DNA of 64,000 bases from Allium sativum (GCA_030737875.1 CM060912.1:129217993-129281992); one strand, 5' to 3'. Shown: positions 35,501-47,713, counted from the first letter of the stretch. Program-made: numbers and translations. The notes: generated by a model from the letters alone, not told the origin.

Positions 35501-37265
35501 TAGAACAGAAAAATTACAACAAGACAGATATAAGTAATACTTGAGAATTTAAAACATCATTTCATTTCAGCGGAAAGTAAAACATGTTTGGTTACACCAA
35601 AACCTTAAATAAGAGTCAAGTACATAATATCCATCCTGATAAAAACGAAAGTACATAATCCCACTACATAACCTAATAGCCATAATAGAAAAGATAAACT
35701 GAGCTTTACATCCACGGTCCAAGCTCCAAAAGATAGATAAAGCAGTCTGATCAAAGCCCACTAGTGCTAGGCCCACTCTGAGAACCTGAGGGTTGGGAAA
35801 AAGATAAAGAAACAACGGGGTCAGACATAAGTCTGAGTGAGTCCTATAACCCTAACAATACAATCATTAAAGTAATTAGGGTATGATATAAACAAGGTAC
35901 GGTACCTCTGGGGATAATGACTACACTAAGTAGCCAACTAACACAGGATGTACTAAGATAACCGAGAAGACGCATTTTTCCACCCAAGGATAATTACTAG
36001 ATTACACCACCCCAGATCTACCCACCCAAGGGTAATTCCTACACTGCACCACACCAGTTCTACCCACCCAAGGGTAATTCCTACTTAAAGGTTGATCCCA
36101 CTAAGTGTACTTAGTAATTTTTAATAGTAGTTTCGTGTACCCCTAGCTGACTACATAGGTGCCGTCTGCCCCTACCTCCACTAGGTGTACCCACTACTCC
36201 CCAAGCGATCGGCTCCCTACCGTAGATACCCGTGCTGGCCCCACAATGGGGTGTATCACTTCCCAAAGTGGCAAGCCGATACAACAAATGGTGCACGGCT
36301 TATATCTACACGATACAACAAATAGTGTATGTTGTGTGTTTTGCATAAATGTAACATACACTATTTGTTGTATCGTGTAGATATAAGCCGTGCACCATTT
36401 GTTGTATCGGGTTGCCACTTTGGGGAGTGATACACCCCATTGTGGGGCCAGCACGGGTATCCACGGTAGGGAGCCGATCGCTTGGGGAGTATTGGGTACA
36501 CCTAGTGGAGGTAGGGGCAGACGACACCTATGTAGTCAGCTAGGGGTACACGAAACTACTATTAAAAATTACTAAGTACACTTAGTGGGATCAACCTTTA
36601 AGTAGGAATTACCCTTGGGTGGGTAGAACTGGTGTGGTGCAGTGTAGGAATTACCCTTGGGTGGGTAGATCTGGGGTGGTGTAATCTAGTAATTATCCTT
36701 GGGTGGAAAAATGCGTCTTCTCGGTTATCTTAGTACATCCTGTGTTAGTTGGCTACTTAGTGTAGTCATTATCCCCAGAGGTACCGTACCTTGTTTATAT
36801 CATACCCTAATTACTTTAATGATTGTATTGTTAGGGTTATAGGACTCACTCAGACTTATGTCTGACCCCGTTGTTTCTTTATCTTTTTCCCAACCCTCAG
36901 GTTCTCAGAGTGGGCCTAGCACTAGTGGGCTTTGATCAGACTGCTTTATCTATCTTTTGGAGCTTGGACCGTGGATGTAAAGCTCAGTTTATCTTTTCTA
37001 TTATGGCTATTAGGTTATGTAGTGGGATTATGTACTTTCGTTTTTATCAGGATGGATATTATGTACTTGACTCTTATTTATGGTTTTGGTGTAACCAAAC
37101 ATGTTTTACTTTCCGCTGAAATGAAATGATGTTTTAAATTCTCAAGTATTACTTATATCTGTCTTGTTGTAATTTTTCTGTTATATATTCACTTAAAATA
37201 CTCCACCGATGTTACGGCATTCCCTTAGTGAGTGACCGTAGCGGGTGTGGGGTGTTACAGCTACA
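32553..37265 (+). mobile_element. LARD element 5' LTR, 5'-truncated and interrupted by a palindrome
   Basis: From aattgttttgttaag onward this matches 41732-44703 in direct orientation (about 4% difference in a 140-base hand comparison), so it is the 5' LTR of the element whose 3' LTR is 38460-44703. Its first ~3.27 kb is missing. About 100 bp present at 43269-43370 is also absent at ~34088. The LTR ends gggtcgctaca: gctac at 35422-35426, then a 1.83 kb insertion, then gctac plus the final a at 37260-37265. No coding sequence. Confidence 0.85.
35427..37259. mobile_element. Palindromic LTR-derived element, two inverted LTR 3' halves, with 5-bp TSD
   Basis: Starts TGTAACACCCCACACCCGC and ends GCGGGTGTGGGGTGTTACA. 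The left ~905 bp is the reverse complement of the right ~905 bp around a loop of about 19 bp centred at 36343. Paired open frames in the two arms differ by only 1-3 residues over 61-82, so arm identity is about 98-99%. Each arm, read toward its end, is the 3' part of a gypsy LTR of the type at 53160-54218 (gagtgataca.ccc, gggagccgatcgcttgggg, cttatgtctgacc, agggaatgcc..., GGGGTGTTACA). gctac is duplicated at 35422-35426 and 37260-37264, and the uninterrupted site survives in the 3' LTR at 44698-44702. It was therefore inserted as a unit. Its integration mechanism is inferred. Confidence 0.9.
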
Positions 37266-37267
37266 TT

Positions 37268-37279
37268 TGGTATCAGAGC
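37268..37279 (+). promoter_or_regulatory. LARD primer-binding site
   Basis: TGGTATCAGAGC two bases after the reconstructed LTR end (gctaca, 37265), complementary to initiator tRNA-Met. Confidence 0.9.
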
Positions 37280-38446
37280 TATTGGTTTAGTAATAAACTT
37301 GGCTCTGTGGTGTAACTCGATAGAGATAGGGTTAGTAATACCCTAGATCGAGGCTGAGTGTATATATATGAAAGCGTATTTGTAAATTTTTATATAAATG
37401 TTTTATATTGTGTTGGTTGACAAGTTTAAGTATTGAGAAGCATTGAACTGGCAGTGGATACAATATTGTTTTGTAAAGAGGGTAAATGGAACAATTTTAC
37501 GCAAATTATATTTTTGTATAACAAAGAAATAATTTTGTCAAATTATTGATATACTAGTGTGTTTGATCGATTTGAATGAAATTCAAATCGAATTGAAAAT
37601 TTGAATAGGATATTCACCTGATTAAGTGAAAATCAAATTGAAATAAATAAATTTGGAATTTGAATAAACAATAATCAATTTGAAATCAATCGAATATTAA
37701 TCGATTGATGTTCAAATCTGTGAAACCAAAATAAGATATTAACATTGAAATGTAAATTCAACTGATCGGGTTGATCTGGTTGTGTATTGGTTGTTGATGA
37801 TTAATTGTTTGTTATTAGATGATAGTTTGTTTGAAATGGAAATAATCAACAATTTAAGGGGACTAAATGAATTTTAAACTAAAGATTAATTTCCGGTATA
37901 CTCAATCTAGAATGAAATAGTATATGGATTGGAATTTATGGTTTAACCCTGTATCTGATAATAAATTGAGGTTGACTGTTTGATTTTGGAGTGGCGTAGT
38001 TATACCAGTTGATTAGTGAAATATTATCTCAAAATTTCATATATCCATTACTGATATGTGAATTGAGTTAAGTACAGGTAACAGATGGCTAGCCAAATTG
38101 TTATTGGTTGAGTAAATCGCATATACGTGAGCAGATATGCTCAACAGTGCTCGTAAAGGTACGCCTATGCGAAAATATAAATTTTGGGGTTTGATTTTTG
38201 TTTTTCGACCATGTGGGTCGATGTATATATATCCATTGTTCCTACGATATCGCAGATGTCACTCCGTGTAGGGGAGACTCTGCCGAATTTTCCCGGGAAT
38301 TTAAAGTGTTAGAAAATTTTCGATATTTTGAAAAATATTTATTTATGGTATTAAATGGGTTTTCGATTTAAAACAAAATGAGATTTGGAAATTAACGGGA
38401 TTTGTAGCATTTTTCTTACCTTAGCAATTTCGAGGACAATTATTTT

Positions 38447-38459
38447 AAGGGGGGAAGAA
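38447..38459 (+). promoter_or_regulatory. LARD polypurine tract
   Basis: aaggggggaagaa directly abuts the TGTAATGACCCG start of the 3' LTR; the plus-strand primer of LTR retroelements has this form and place. Confidence 0.9.
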
Positions 38460-41400
38460 TGTAATGACCCGTATTTTTGGCAGTCAAATATTTAATTTAA
38501 TTTAGTTGTTTTAAATATTTTATTTGGGATATTAATGAATTTTAATATTTAATCCGTTATTTAAACGAAGTTTGAACGTTATATATTTATATAAATATAA
38601 ATTGAGCTTGAAAATGGCGTGCAGTTTGTAATATGGAGTTTTGAACTTCAATTGAATATACAGAGTCCTATATAAGTCGGATTTCTTTGAAACGAGAAAC
38701 GTTGGAACCGTATTGATGATAATTTTCATATAAAAGAAAAAATTCTAGATTTCGTGTTGAAATTTGTTAGTTATGGCCAAATAAAAATTTGAAATAGTCG
38801 CTATGGAAATCATTATTTAAAATATAACGTTATTTAATATATTTAAATAGGAAATTTAAATCATTTAACTCAAAAATAGGCGAGATTTAGTTGTATGAAT
38901 TATATTTAGAATTTTATATATATATTGTTTGGATATATATGTTGAAATAATTTATTTTTATTTATTTGAATTTTTTGGAATTTAATTAATATTTATTCGA
39001 TACTTTTATAGCGTTAAAAATAGCCGTTTTGCAAACGGACTCCGTTTTCGATGAAATTAGTTTCATTGAAACCGTATCGTCAAATTATTGTAAGAAAATC
39101 AAACTGCGTGGCTAACCGATGTCGTATGTGACCACGGTAGCTGTAAATGCCCGTTTAATTTCTATAGCGCGTAATTAATGCAATAAAGAGATATTTGCGT
39201 ATAACTTGAGCAAACGATCGAGTTAGGCCACGAAACCAGTTCCGTTGAGTTTGTATCGTCGATTAGAGTCAGGATAGGTATATAGTTTGTTATATTTGCA
39301 GATCGTGAAATTTGGTGTCCAAAACGGCATTGCGGTGCGCGTAAAAATAGCCTACCGGGAAAACAGTCTCAGAATGCGACGAAACTGGTGCCTTTGGGTT
39401 CGTATTGAAGAATTATTATAGGATTGCAAGGTTTCGAGTTGATTAGATTTATCTAGTGATCGTGGAAAATTTAAACGTGTGGTTATTTCTGGGTTTATAA
39501 AGGAATTTTTTTCAAACGATGTCGGAATTCGATGAAACTTGTCCCATTGGGTCCAGAATATTTTTTTTTACCAAGGTTAGTTTTTATCAGTAAACAAAAG
39601 TCGTTTGTGGTGGTTTTTATGAGTTACTTCACCGCAAAGTTTCGATAAATAATAAATTATTCATCCATCTCTTATATAAATACACATGAGACGTCAAAAC
39701 CCTTTTTCCCTAGTCAAGTTGTTTTTGCGCCTCCACCTAAGGATTTAACGGCCAGAGAACTCCGACAACTCCTTCCTTTAATCTCGAAATATACTCATCA
39801 AAATCAAACCTTCCTAATTGCAAACTCTTTCCCTCGTCGACCTCTACAAACTATCCGACTGCGATCTGAAGTAGTGGTCTGTGGAAGCCCCCGCAGCGTC
39901 AGGAAGAGCCGGCAGTTGAGCCACTACTAGAGGCGAACGGTATAACTAAGGGGTGCCATACTTGCAGCGTTGGAAGAGGGGACGAAGGTGTTTCAAATGG
40001 CAGCTTCAGATTGGACTCCGGCCACTGGGGGAAGGAGCGACGGTGCTATAAAGGATAGGAGCAGTCCACGTTTGAAGAGCAGCGTGAGTTTTTGAATGGT
40101 TCGAAGCAGTGTATCGTGATACAACGATTAATAGCTTGGCCTTGTTTTCTGGTCTGAAGTGCAAATTCAAACGAACGCAAAAAGGGGTTGACAGAAAAAC
40201 TTTTGGGCAACAGTAACGTTAAGGTATAATGTTAATTAATGGAATTTAAGGTATAATTGGTTTTATTAGTAATTAAGGATTTAAATGGTTAATAAAATGG
40301 TGTTAATACCATGCGCAACGAAACAGTTGCAAAATTGGTTAGAAACAGTGTAAAGGGGAGAACGGGACCACGATGACCTGCTCTTGTTTTGAGCGTGGAT
40401 TCTGGTTTTTTGTAGGCAAAGGAGATGACGGAGGATGCCTACAAACGATTACTTCATGAACAAAAGGATTGGCCTGTTGAACAATAACCATGCGTAAAGC
40501 TCTGGGATGAAGTGCAGAACCCCGTGAAGTAATGAACGAAGCAAAAGTAATCATTCTTATTAAACTTAATTAAGTAACTAGTTTTTATTAATAATAATTA
40601 AGAAATGATTAAATTATTCTAAATCGTATAATGATAAATGGTAATTTGTGCAGGTGTTTTGGTCTGGTTTGAACGGATGAAGAAAGAACTGATCGAGCCA
40701 TTTTCACATAAAACGTAAATTAATTAATATTAATTTTAGTTAAGGATTGATTAATTAATTAATAAAATTGTTAAATTAAAATATGAATAACTGTTACATG
40801 ATCAGAATCGAACAAGCCATACACCGTTGGAATCGTCTTGACAAGCACAATGTCATGGAATAAATTTGAACGGAATTGGTATCAACGGAATTTTTAATTA
40901 AATTAAACAACTGTTTAATTTAATTAAAACGAGCTGTTGACAATGGAATCAGATCAAGGTTAGTTAAACTCACTCAGTTTTACCCATTTATATTTTATAT
41001 AAATTGGGTTTTTATTTTGTGTGCTCTGCTTGCTATGGTTGACTGTTCACTAGTTATATATTTAATTGTTGATTTAACTGATGAAATTAAACCGTGTTTA
41101 ATTTCAATAAAATACCAAATCGTTGTTTCAACGATTGGTTCCAATAAAGATAATTTACCTTGTTGGTCACGTTTATTTATAAACGTGTCTAATTGTTTGA
41201 ATTGTTGTGTTGATTTATTGACGTTAAATAGTCGTTATTTCTCAGTTAAATGAAATTGAATGATCTGATTGGTGATAACCATTGGAATACAGGGAAGAAC
41301 AGGTTGGAGGGATCCAACGGGATTCCTCAAATATATTATTTAATTTCATATTACCATATATGAACTGTCATGATTGGATGGTTGATTTAATTGTGATCAT

Positions 41401-44400
41401 TAACTGAAAAGTCAACCTGCGTTTTGTTTTAACCAATGGGTGATCTTGGTTGGGTAATCAGCAGTAAATGGCCTAAGAGTAAATTGTTTTGTTTATATTG
41501 ATTTACCATCAGGTAGATCGATAGAACCAAAGTTATAAAATTTATTTTATATCTGTAAATAGCTTTTGAAATATATTATTTAGAATAAAAGTTTGTTTAA
41601 AGGAAATAAATATTTATTTATTTTATTTAAAACATATAATTAATTATAAATTGATTTTATAAAGTAAATTCTGATGTTAATCAAACCAATAAACTTGTGA
41701 ATAAAAATTTACCTAACCGTTAAATATGGATAATTGTTTTGTTAAGAAACAATTTAATGGAATTTATTTAAATTAATTATATTGATAACTAATTTAAAGG
41801 GGAAAACGAATTGGAATTGGTTAATAAGATAACCATGAGTTGAGTGACTAAATCGACCGTTTTAAATTGGGAATGATGATTAAATTAGTGTATTTTAAAT
41901 AAAATAGTTCAATGAATATTGTTTAAATTTTAATAAGATATTTAAATGGGATCTACTATTTATTTTATTTAATTAAGGAATTAACCATTTTTACAGCAGT
42001 TATTGGTCGAGGTAAATTATTATTTTAATTAATAATAATTTAGAAAATTACTTTTCAAAAGGGAAATTCCTTTAAAGGGTAATTGAAGTTAAAACCAAAT
42101 CTAGTTGAATGGTGAAAGGAGTTTGCGAACGGGTTTTATGTTTAAAATCCGAACTTTTATAATGAGATTATAAAGGGAATTCCAAGCAAATAAAATCACT
42201 TGAAATCAATGTTACTTAGTTAATTGAACTAAGTCTAAGGAAATAAAGATAAAGGGTTTATAATAAACCAGGATTTTATAAATGAGATTTGAAGTGTTAA
42301 AGCGTTAATTTTAAATTAACGTTACAAAAAAATGATGTTGAGTAGAAAAGGGGAAAATGGAAATAAGATTTCCAAAGCGTGGAATGGTTGAATAGAGTTG
42401 AACGGAGATTGGTAAAAGTGAATTTGGTAAAGAAGTGGGTCGTAGGGTTGTAGAACCAAATCCAATTTACAATGGAATTTGTTTTGAGTCTGGAATGGAA
42501 TATTGGTTTGATTACAGCTTATATTTATCTAAGGATAAGATTGTTGTTGATCAAGGTCTGAAAGGTAATTAAAATACCCCGACTTGAACAACACCAGGAT
42601 TATCTGAAGATGATATTAGTTGGTAATCGTAAAAGAGGTTGGTGCTAATTCATTATTTCCATAAGTGAAATAATAATGTAATTTTTGGTGGAAATTGAGA
42701 GAATTAGATAACAAGAATTCCAAAGTAAAACAAAAACAAAAAAAGGGATTCTGTGATTTATAATGAGACTCTCGAGTTAAAACGGAAATGTAAAGTCGAG
42801 TTTTATTTTATAATTATTATTATTGCAAGAATGAAATAAAAGATATTACGTAACGCTATTACGAATAATAAATTGGTTGGATTTTCCAAGTTTAAATAAT
42901 AAAGAATGATGTAACATATGTTTATAAAGAAGAATTAAGTATAAATGAAATACGGTTATAAGTTATTTTTCTAAGTATTAGAATGAAATGGTTTTGAGAA
43001 CATTAGTATATAAGATTCAATTATCGTATTTTTTAATATTAAAAGAGTTAGAAGTTTTATTTAAGCAGAAGCGAACTAGTTTGTTTAATTTAAAAGGTAA
43101 AGCGATGCTGAATACCGAACCAGTGAACTCATTGGATTGTCATGATTTAAACACCGATTATTTTGATAGTTAAATCACCAACTATCAAATCTGTCCAATA
43201 CGATTGTTGGTATGGAAAGACTGGGATCGAATTTATTTGAAAACCATTCCGACCAACAAATACGTGAAGATATCAAAAGATGATCGAGATGGAGCATTGA
43301 AGACCGTAGATCTTCACAAATGGAAGAACCGCTACTAATCTCCGGTTTAGTGGCCAGAGATAAACTGTGGTTCTGTCGTGGTTGGAATCTACGGGTTGCA
43401 AGGACTTCTCGCTACTGATCCATGGGGTGATTCCTATACTGGATGCAGTAGGAGAGTACCTTCGGTTCATCCTGTTCTTGGATGACTTGTATAGACGAAT
43501 GTCTGACAGAGTATTTCCTAAAAACCATGTACGTTGATTTTTACAAACATACTGAGTTGATGACGTAGAAGGCGCGCTTCTTTTAAATCCAGTATATGTT
43601 TGTGGACGTCAATTAGTGACTTGGCGGATCTGATGATGTGACATTCAAAGTAAAGGGTGGCCAGATGTTCTAAAGGAAAATTCTAACCTTAAGCCTCACA
43701 ACCGGGAAATGACAGAAATCGGGTAGGCAGCATGGCTATGTTGGTCGCTCCCATTAGGGTGTATAATCACCTATCTAGAGAAATCCCTTTTGCTTCTTTA
43801 ATCTATTTCAACGCTGTCCCTTTTCAGGAAATGGTGGTTTGAGCCCAACCGTTGGTGATATACCTTCGATACACTCAAGCGAAATGAGTGGTCGGTCATG
43901 TGAGGGCCGGGTTGCATGACGTTCTTGTTGAACCCAGTGTATTTGCCTCTAGAAATACACTATCGGCAAGTGGTTTCATACCTTGTCATAGTCGGAATCC
44001 AATCTCCAATAAGCGCTCGCGATTTTGATTGTATAATATATATGTGGAGCGTGAGATGCAAGCATTCTGCTAGATTGATATCTATTTGTATTTAGACATT
44101 ATTATAATATCAGAATGGATATTGGTTTCAAAAATATTTTGGGTTATCGTAAGGTAAAATCCGTCCGTATTTATGTTTGGATTTGGTCTTACGATTATCC
44201 TTTTACTTTTGAAAAGATTTTTGAATTTTAAAATCAAGTTGGATGATCTTGCTTAATACTGTGCGAGTTTTTCTCACTCTGGTTCACCAGACTGACCCGG
44301 TGTTTTGTAAATGCTTGGGTTAGACCGGGTTGTACAGGTTCAGGTTATCGACTGCTGTGAAGAAACGAGCTGAAGGAGTTTAGATGTATTATATATATGA

Positions 44401-44703
44401 TGTGTGTTCCATTGTGTATAGTATATGAGGACAGACTATTATCACTGTCCAGAGATGTTGATGTACTCTGATATTGTAAGTATTTTTAAAGCTCCCAGTA
44501 AAGATTTATTTTTGTATTCTATTTTGTTCCGCTGCGATGTGAGACTCTGTGTTGTGTTGTTTCTTCTTCTTCTATTCTAATATTTCTTTCTTTCTTATCT
44601 CACCCTCTAACTTCTTTCTTATAGTATTCCATTTTCCGTGCACTTTGGTTGGACTGGTGTAGTTTGGTCAGCTCAAAAGGTACCTGAAATTAGGGTCGCT
44701 ACA
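38460..44703 (+). mobile_element. LARD 3' LTR, complete, 6,244 bp
   Basis: It runs from TGTAATGACCCG after the polypurine tract to GGGTCGCTACA. A TATA box (tataaata, 39675-39682) precedes a more GC-rich leader (39690-40100). The right half repeats the 5' LTR from 32553. The block 38650-38700 is shared with other LTRs of the window. LTRs above 5 kb with no coding sequence are characteristic of LARDs. After the end comes aaagg, which should be the target duplication; its left partner is lost with the truncated 5' LTR. Small open frames inside (40339-40554 minus, 41017-41253 plus, 42988-43173 plus) match nothing recognised. Confidence 0.85.
39675..39682 (+). promoter_or_regulatory. TATA box of the LARD LTR
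   Basis: tatataaatacaca in a GC-richer context, about 1.2 kb into the LTR, followed by a leader rich in cctccacc/ctccgacaactcc. Placement fits an LTR U3/R boundary. Confidence 0.55.
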
Positions 44704-45568
44704 AAAGGTTTCAGGATTAGCAGAACTAAAACAAAATATATGAAGTGTGAGTTTAGTGGTGTCAGGTCAGATAACGGAGAGGTCACCCTGGCCGGTAGAG
44801 TAGTACCCAAGAAGGAATCATTTCGATACTTAGGATCTATGTTGCAGTTTGATGGGGAGATTGATAAGGATGTTAGTTTTAGAATTCTAGCAGGATGGGT
44901 GAAATGGCGACTAGCATCCGACATTCTCTGTGACAGGAAGATTCCTCAGAAGCTTAAAGGAAAGTTCTATAGGACAACAATCAGACCTGCAATGTTATAT
45001 GTTGCAGAATGTTGGCATACTAAGAGGCAACACGTCTAGAAGATAAGTGTAGCAAAGATGCGGATGCTGCGCTGGAGCTGTGGGAATACCAGATGATATC
45101 AGACTAGAAATGAAGATATTTGGGATAAACTTGGAGTTGCACCTATTAAAGAGAAGTTAGACCAACATCGTTTGAGATGGTTTGGACATATCCAACGTAG
45201 ACCATACGATGCATCTGTGCGTGTTGGAATTATAGGCCACGCCGAAGGCCCAAATAGAGGTAGAGGTCGACCTAAAATGACATGGGAGGAGATAATAAAG
45301 AGAGATTTAAGTAATTGGAGTTTTTCTGAAGAGCTGGTAGTTGATAGGAGTGCATGGAAGTTGGCAATCCATGTACCAGAACCTTAGTTTTTTTTTTAAT
45401 CTGTTTAATTTTTTTATACTTTATTTCACTTTTATTGAACCTTTTACCTTTTTATTACTATTTTAAACTTTATTTCACTTTTATGGAACCCTTTTACTTT
45501 AGTATTATTATTATAAAAAAAACCTTTGTTAGACGACTTTTTTGTCTGTTTGGTTATTTTAAACCCTT

Positions 45569-45611
<43 letters not shown>

Positions 45612-45700
45612 CCATTATTATTTATTTTATTTTATTTAATTTTGCATTCCATATCTAGCCAACCCCAACTTGTTTTGGATATATGGCTTTGTTTTTATTG
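44704..45700 (+). pseudogene. RTE-type LINE, 3' end of the reverse transcriptase ORF and 3' UTR
   Basis: In one frame the sequence encodes the C-terminal part of a plant RTE-clade LINE protein: [12 protein letters not shown], a [19 protein letters not shown] block, [31 protein letters not shown] and NRGRGRPKMTWEE. Two in-frame stops interrupt it, TAG at 45037-45039 (expected Gln) and TGA near 45094 (expected Arg), with no frameshift; both fit C-to-T change. It stops before a ccaaccccaacttgttttggat block (45659-45680) that closes plant RTE elements. The 5' end is cut at the LARD 3' LTR, which supplies the first ~22 codons of the open frame at 44638-45039. RT catalytic motifs are absent. Confidence 0.9.
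45578..45607. repeat. (TA)n microsatellite in the LINE 3' UTR
   Basis: Cata repeats followed by about 12 TA units between the LINE ORF and its conserved 3' end. Confidence 0.9.
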
Positions 45701-46539
45701 TCCCATTAACATGCATGCGACCCCTTTGACTATATAGATATGCAGCATGTATTTCGGTATTCAATGATTTTAAATCTGGTGTTAGGATTAGTTGTTACAC
45801 TTCGGTGTTTTATTCGAACTTAATCTACTTGAACAAAGATTAATCCTGACTCGAGTGGTTTGTGTTTTGCACGGAGCGCTCAGGTCAGACCCCAACTGTT
45901 ACGGAAGCAAAGATTCAGTTCGCTAGGAGGAGAGGCACGTGAAAACGCATGTGCGCACTAGGCTCGAAAAAACTATAAAATATTCGTTTTAAATTTATTA
46001 TATATTTATTGTTCCGTTGTACAAAATTTTGTATAAAACTCTGATATTTATTATAAATTTACTCAGTTGCAAGTTTTGTGTACTTTGATTCTGTGTTTAA
46101 TTCTATTTAAACCCTGTATGCCAAAACAATCCGTCGTTTTGAACATTTAGAGTTGGTTTAATTATTGACTAAAAGCAGTCGAAAATGAAAGTCATTACAA
46201 GGTCCATTTTTTATTTTACGAAAGAATCATCCATTTTGACATCTCCTATTTGTGAGACACATTTCTAGGATTCTTAAAGAATCTAATTTGATTTTTTTAG
46301 CTTCCTTATGTTTTCTAAATTCTCATAGCAATATGAATGTTGTTAGGAAGACATGTTTTTATAATTCACAATAACTTGTGATTTTTTTTGGGAACTTTAC
46401 ACCCATCCTAGGATGACCACCTTAATGGGTAATTGGGCTCGAAATTGATTTTTATTTCCATGGCTCAATCTATTTGTTGTCCTCCTTAGTGACCGACTAA
46501 TAAGGACAAATAGGAGCTTTCATTGTGGAGAGATCTGAT
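45701..46539. other. Unassigned sequence
   Basis: No protein similarity, LTR boundary or inverted repeat was recognised. A slightly GC-richer patch (45860-45970) shows no open frame of note. Confidence 0.4.
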
Positions 46540-46870
46540 GGAATGTTTTGGCTTTGCAACCACGAAAAGCTTAGTAAATTCCTTGCCTCAGGTTAATGAT
46601 ATATTCGGTAGGTTAGTTGTGCTAAAGTCATTTCACAAATTAGACCCAACAATCAGTTTTCACCAACTTTTGATTAAAAATGTCAGACTTCCTTTATCTC
46701 CACTTCATGTTATTTTTGTCATTTGGGTTAAAAAATATTTCAGTTTAGTTTGTTAGCCTTAATGAACAAGATTTTCGAGGTCGTATCCCAATTGGTTTGA
46801 CCTCATCTTTATTGGTGATATTCTTATGAATTTGAAAACCAAGATTTTCAAGTTTTGTGAAATTCTTTCA
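46540..46870 (+). pseudogene. Decayed Ty3/gypsy reverse transcriptase fragment
   Basis: Translated with one frame change, it follows the gypsy RT palm: LPQVNDIFGRLVVLKSFHKLD (family: LP.iddlfd.L.ga..fskiD), then ISFHQLLIKN, then LMNKIFEVVSQLV, then FIGDILMN where the family has FIDDIL. The first catalytic Asp of the Y/F-x-D-D box is thus Gly. Stops and a shift make it non-functional. It lies upstream of a polypurine tract and LTR (47714-49427), so it may be pol of that element, although 0.85 kb between them is unrecognisable. Confidence 0.75.
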
Positions 46871-47713
46871 AATTCTACCATTTATCATGTTTTCATGACT
46901 TAGAAGTTGTTTTTTTTTGAAATACTGAGGACATGCTGCTATTTCAATTTTGAGATATTAGGGAGTAATTGGAAATTTAAATCTCCATCTTATTTGTTTT
47001 TGAAATATTAGAGAACATGTTAATATTTCAAATTGGGACATGTATCTTGGGATGTTGTCTCATGGCCTTTTTCCCCCAACATGACTCCTCTTCTTTGTGA
47101 ACGTGGTATATATATGACCATTATTTATATCCTTTTCTTTTTCATGGAAATTTGTGAGCTAGAATATTTTTGATAAATTCTTAAGAAATAATTTTTTTTA
47201 TCTTAAACGTGATAGGAAAATAATGGTACATTGTTTCCAAGGTTCTCCTTAAAAAAATTAATAAGATAATGATTTGAAAATGGGATATATATGACCATTG
47301 AATATATCCTTTACACCTTGCATAGTTATAATTTTAAATATGAAGTTCAGGATATCTTATTTAGAAAGAAGCTAAACCATGGGTAGCTAATTTTCAAGCT
47401 AGGAGAGAAGGATAAAGTATAAATTGTTAAAGTGCTCGTGTTTTACCCATGGCAGGTTTTGGGCGATTTGGCCATGGCTTGTTACCTTTTTGTTACCAAT
47501 TTTTTTTTTTTATTCATGATATATTTCATGTTTTATGATTTTGGTAACATCTTAGAAATTTCGATTTATTATATTAAGTCAAAACTAGGTTGAAGATATC
47601 AAGATTTCTCCTAATCAATATATACATATATACATATATATATATATATTGTTGATGTTTGGTGGTTATTTTTTTAGCTATTCCTTAAGTAATTGTGGGG
47701 ACATAATTTCTTT
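46871..47713 (+). other. Probable decayed internal region of the gypsy element
   Basis: Between the RT fragment and the polypurine tract I see no further pol motif. Duplicated short segments (gatatatatgaccatt..atatcctt at ~47106 and ~47283; aggacatgct / gaacatgtta blocks at ~46928 and ~47010) suggest local repeats. Assigned to the element only by position. Confidence 0.35.

Larger units (their letters stand above)
37266..38459 (+). mobile_element. LARD internal region, 1.2 kb, non-coding
   Basis: It lies between the primer site and a clear polypurine tract (aaggggggaagaa, 38447-38459). I see no gag zinc knuckle, protease, RT or integrase motif in any frame. An ATG at 38085 opens only a few codons. 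Replication would need proteins in trans. Confidence 0.8.

Noticed and set aside
35567..35815. 82-aa frame repeated on the opposite strand at 36871-37119
   Set aside because: It is the palindrome read from both arms; no known domain and no start context of note.
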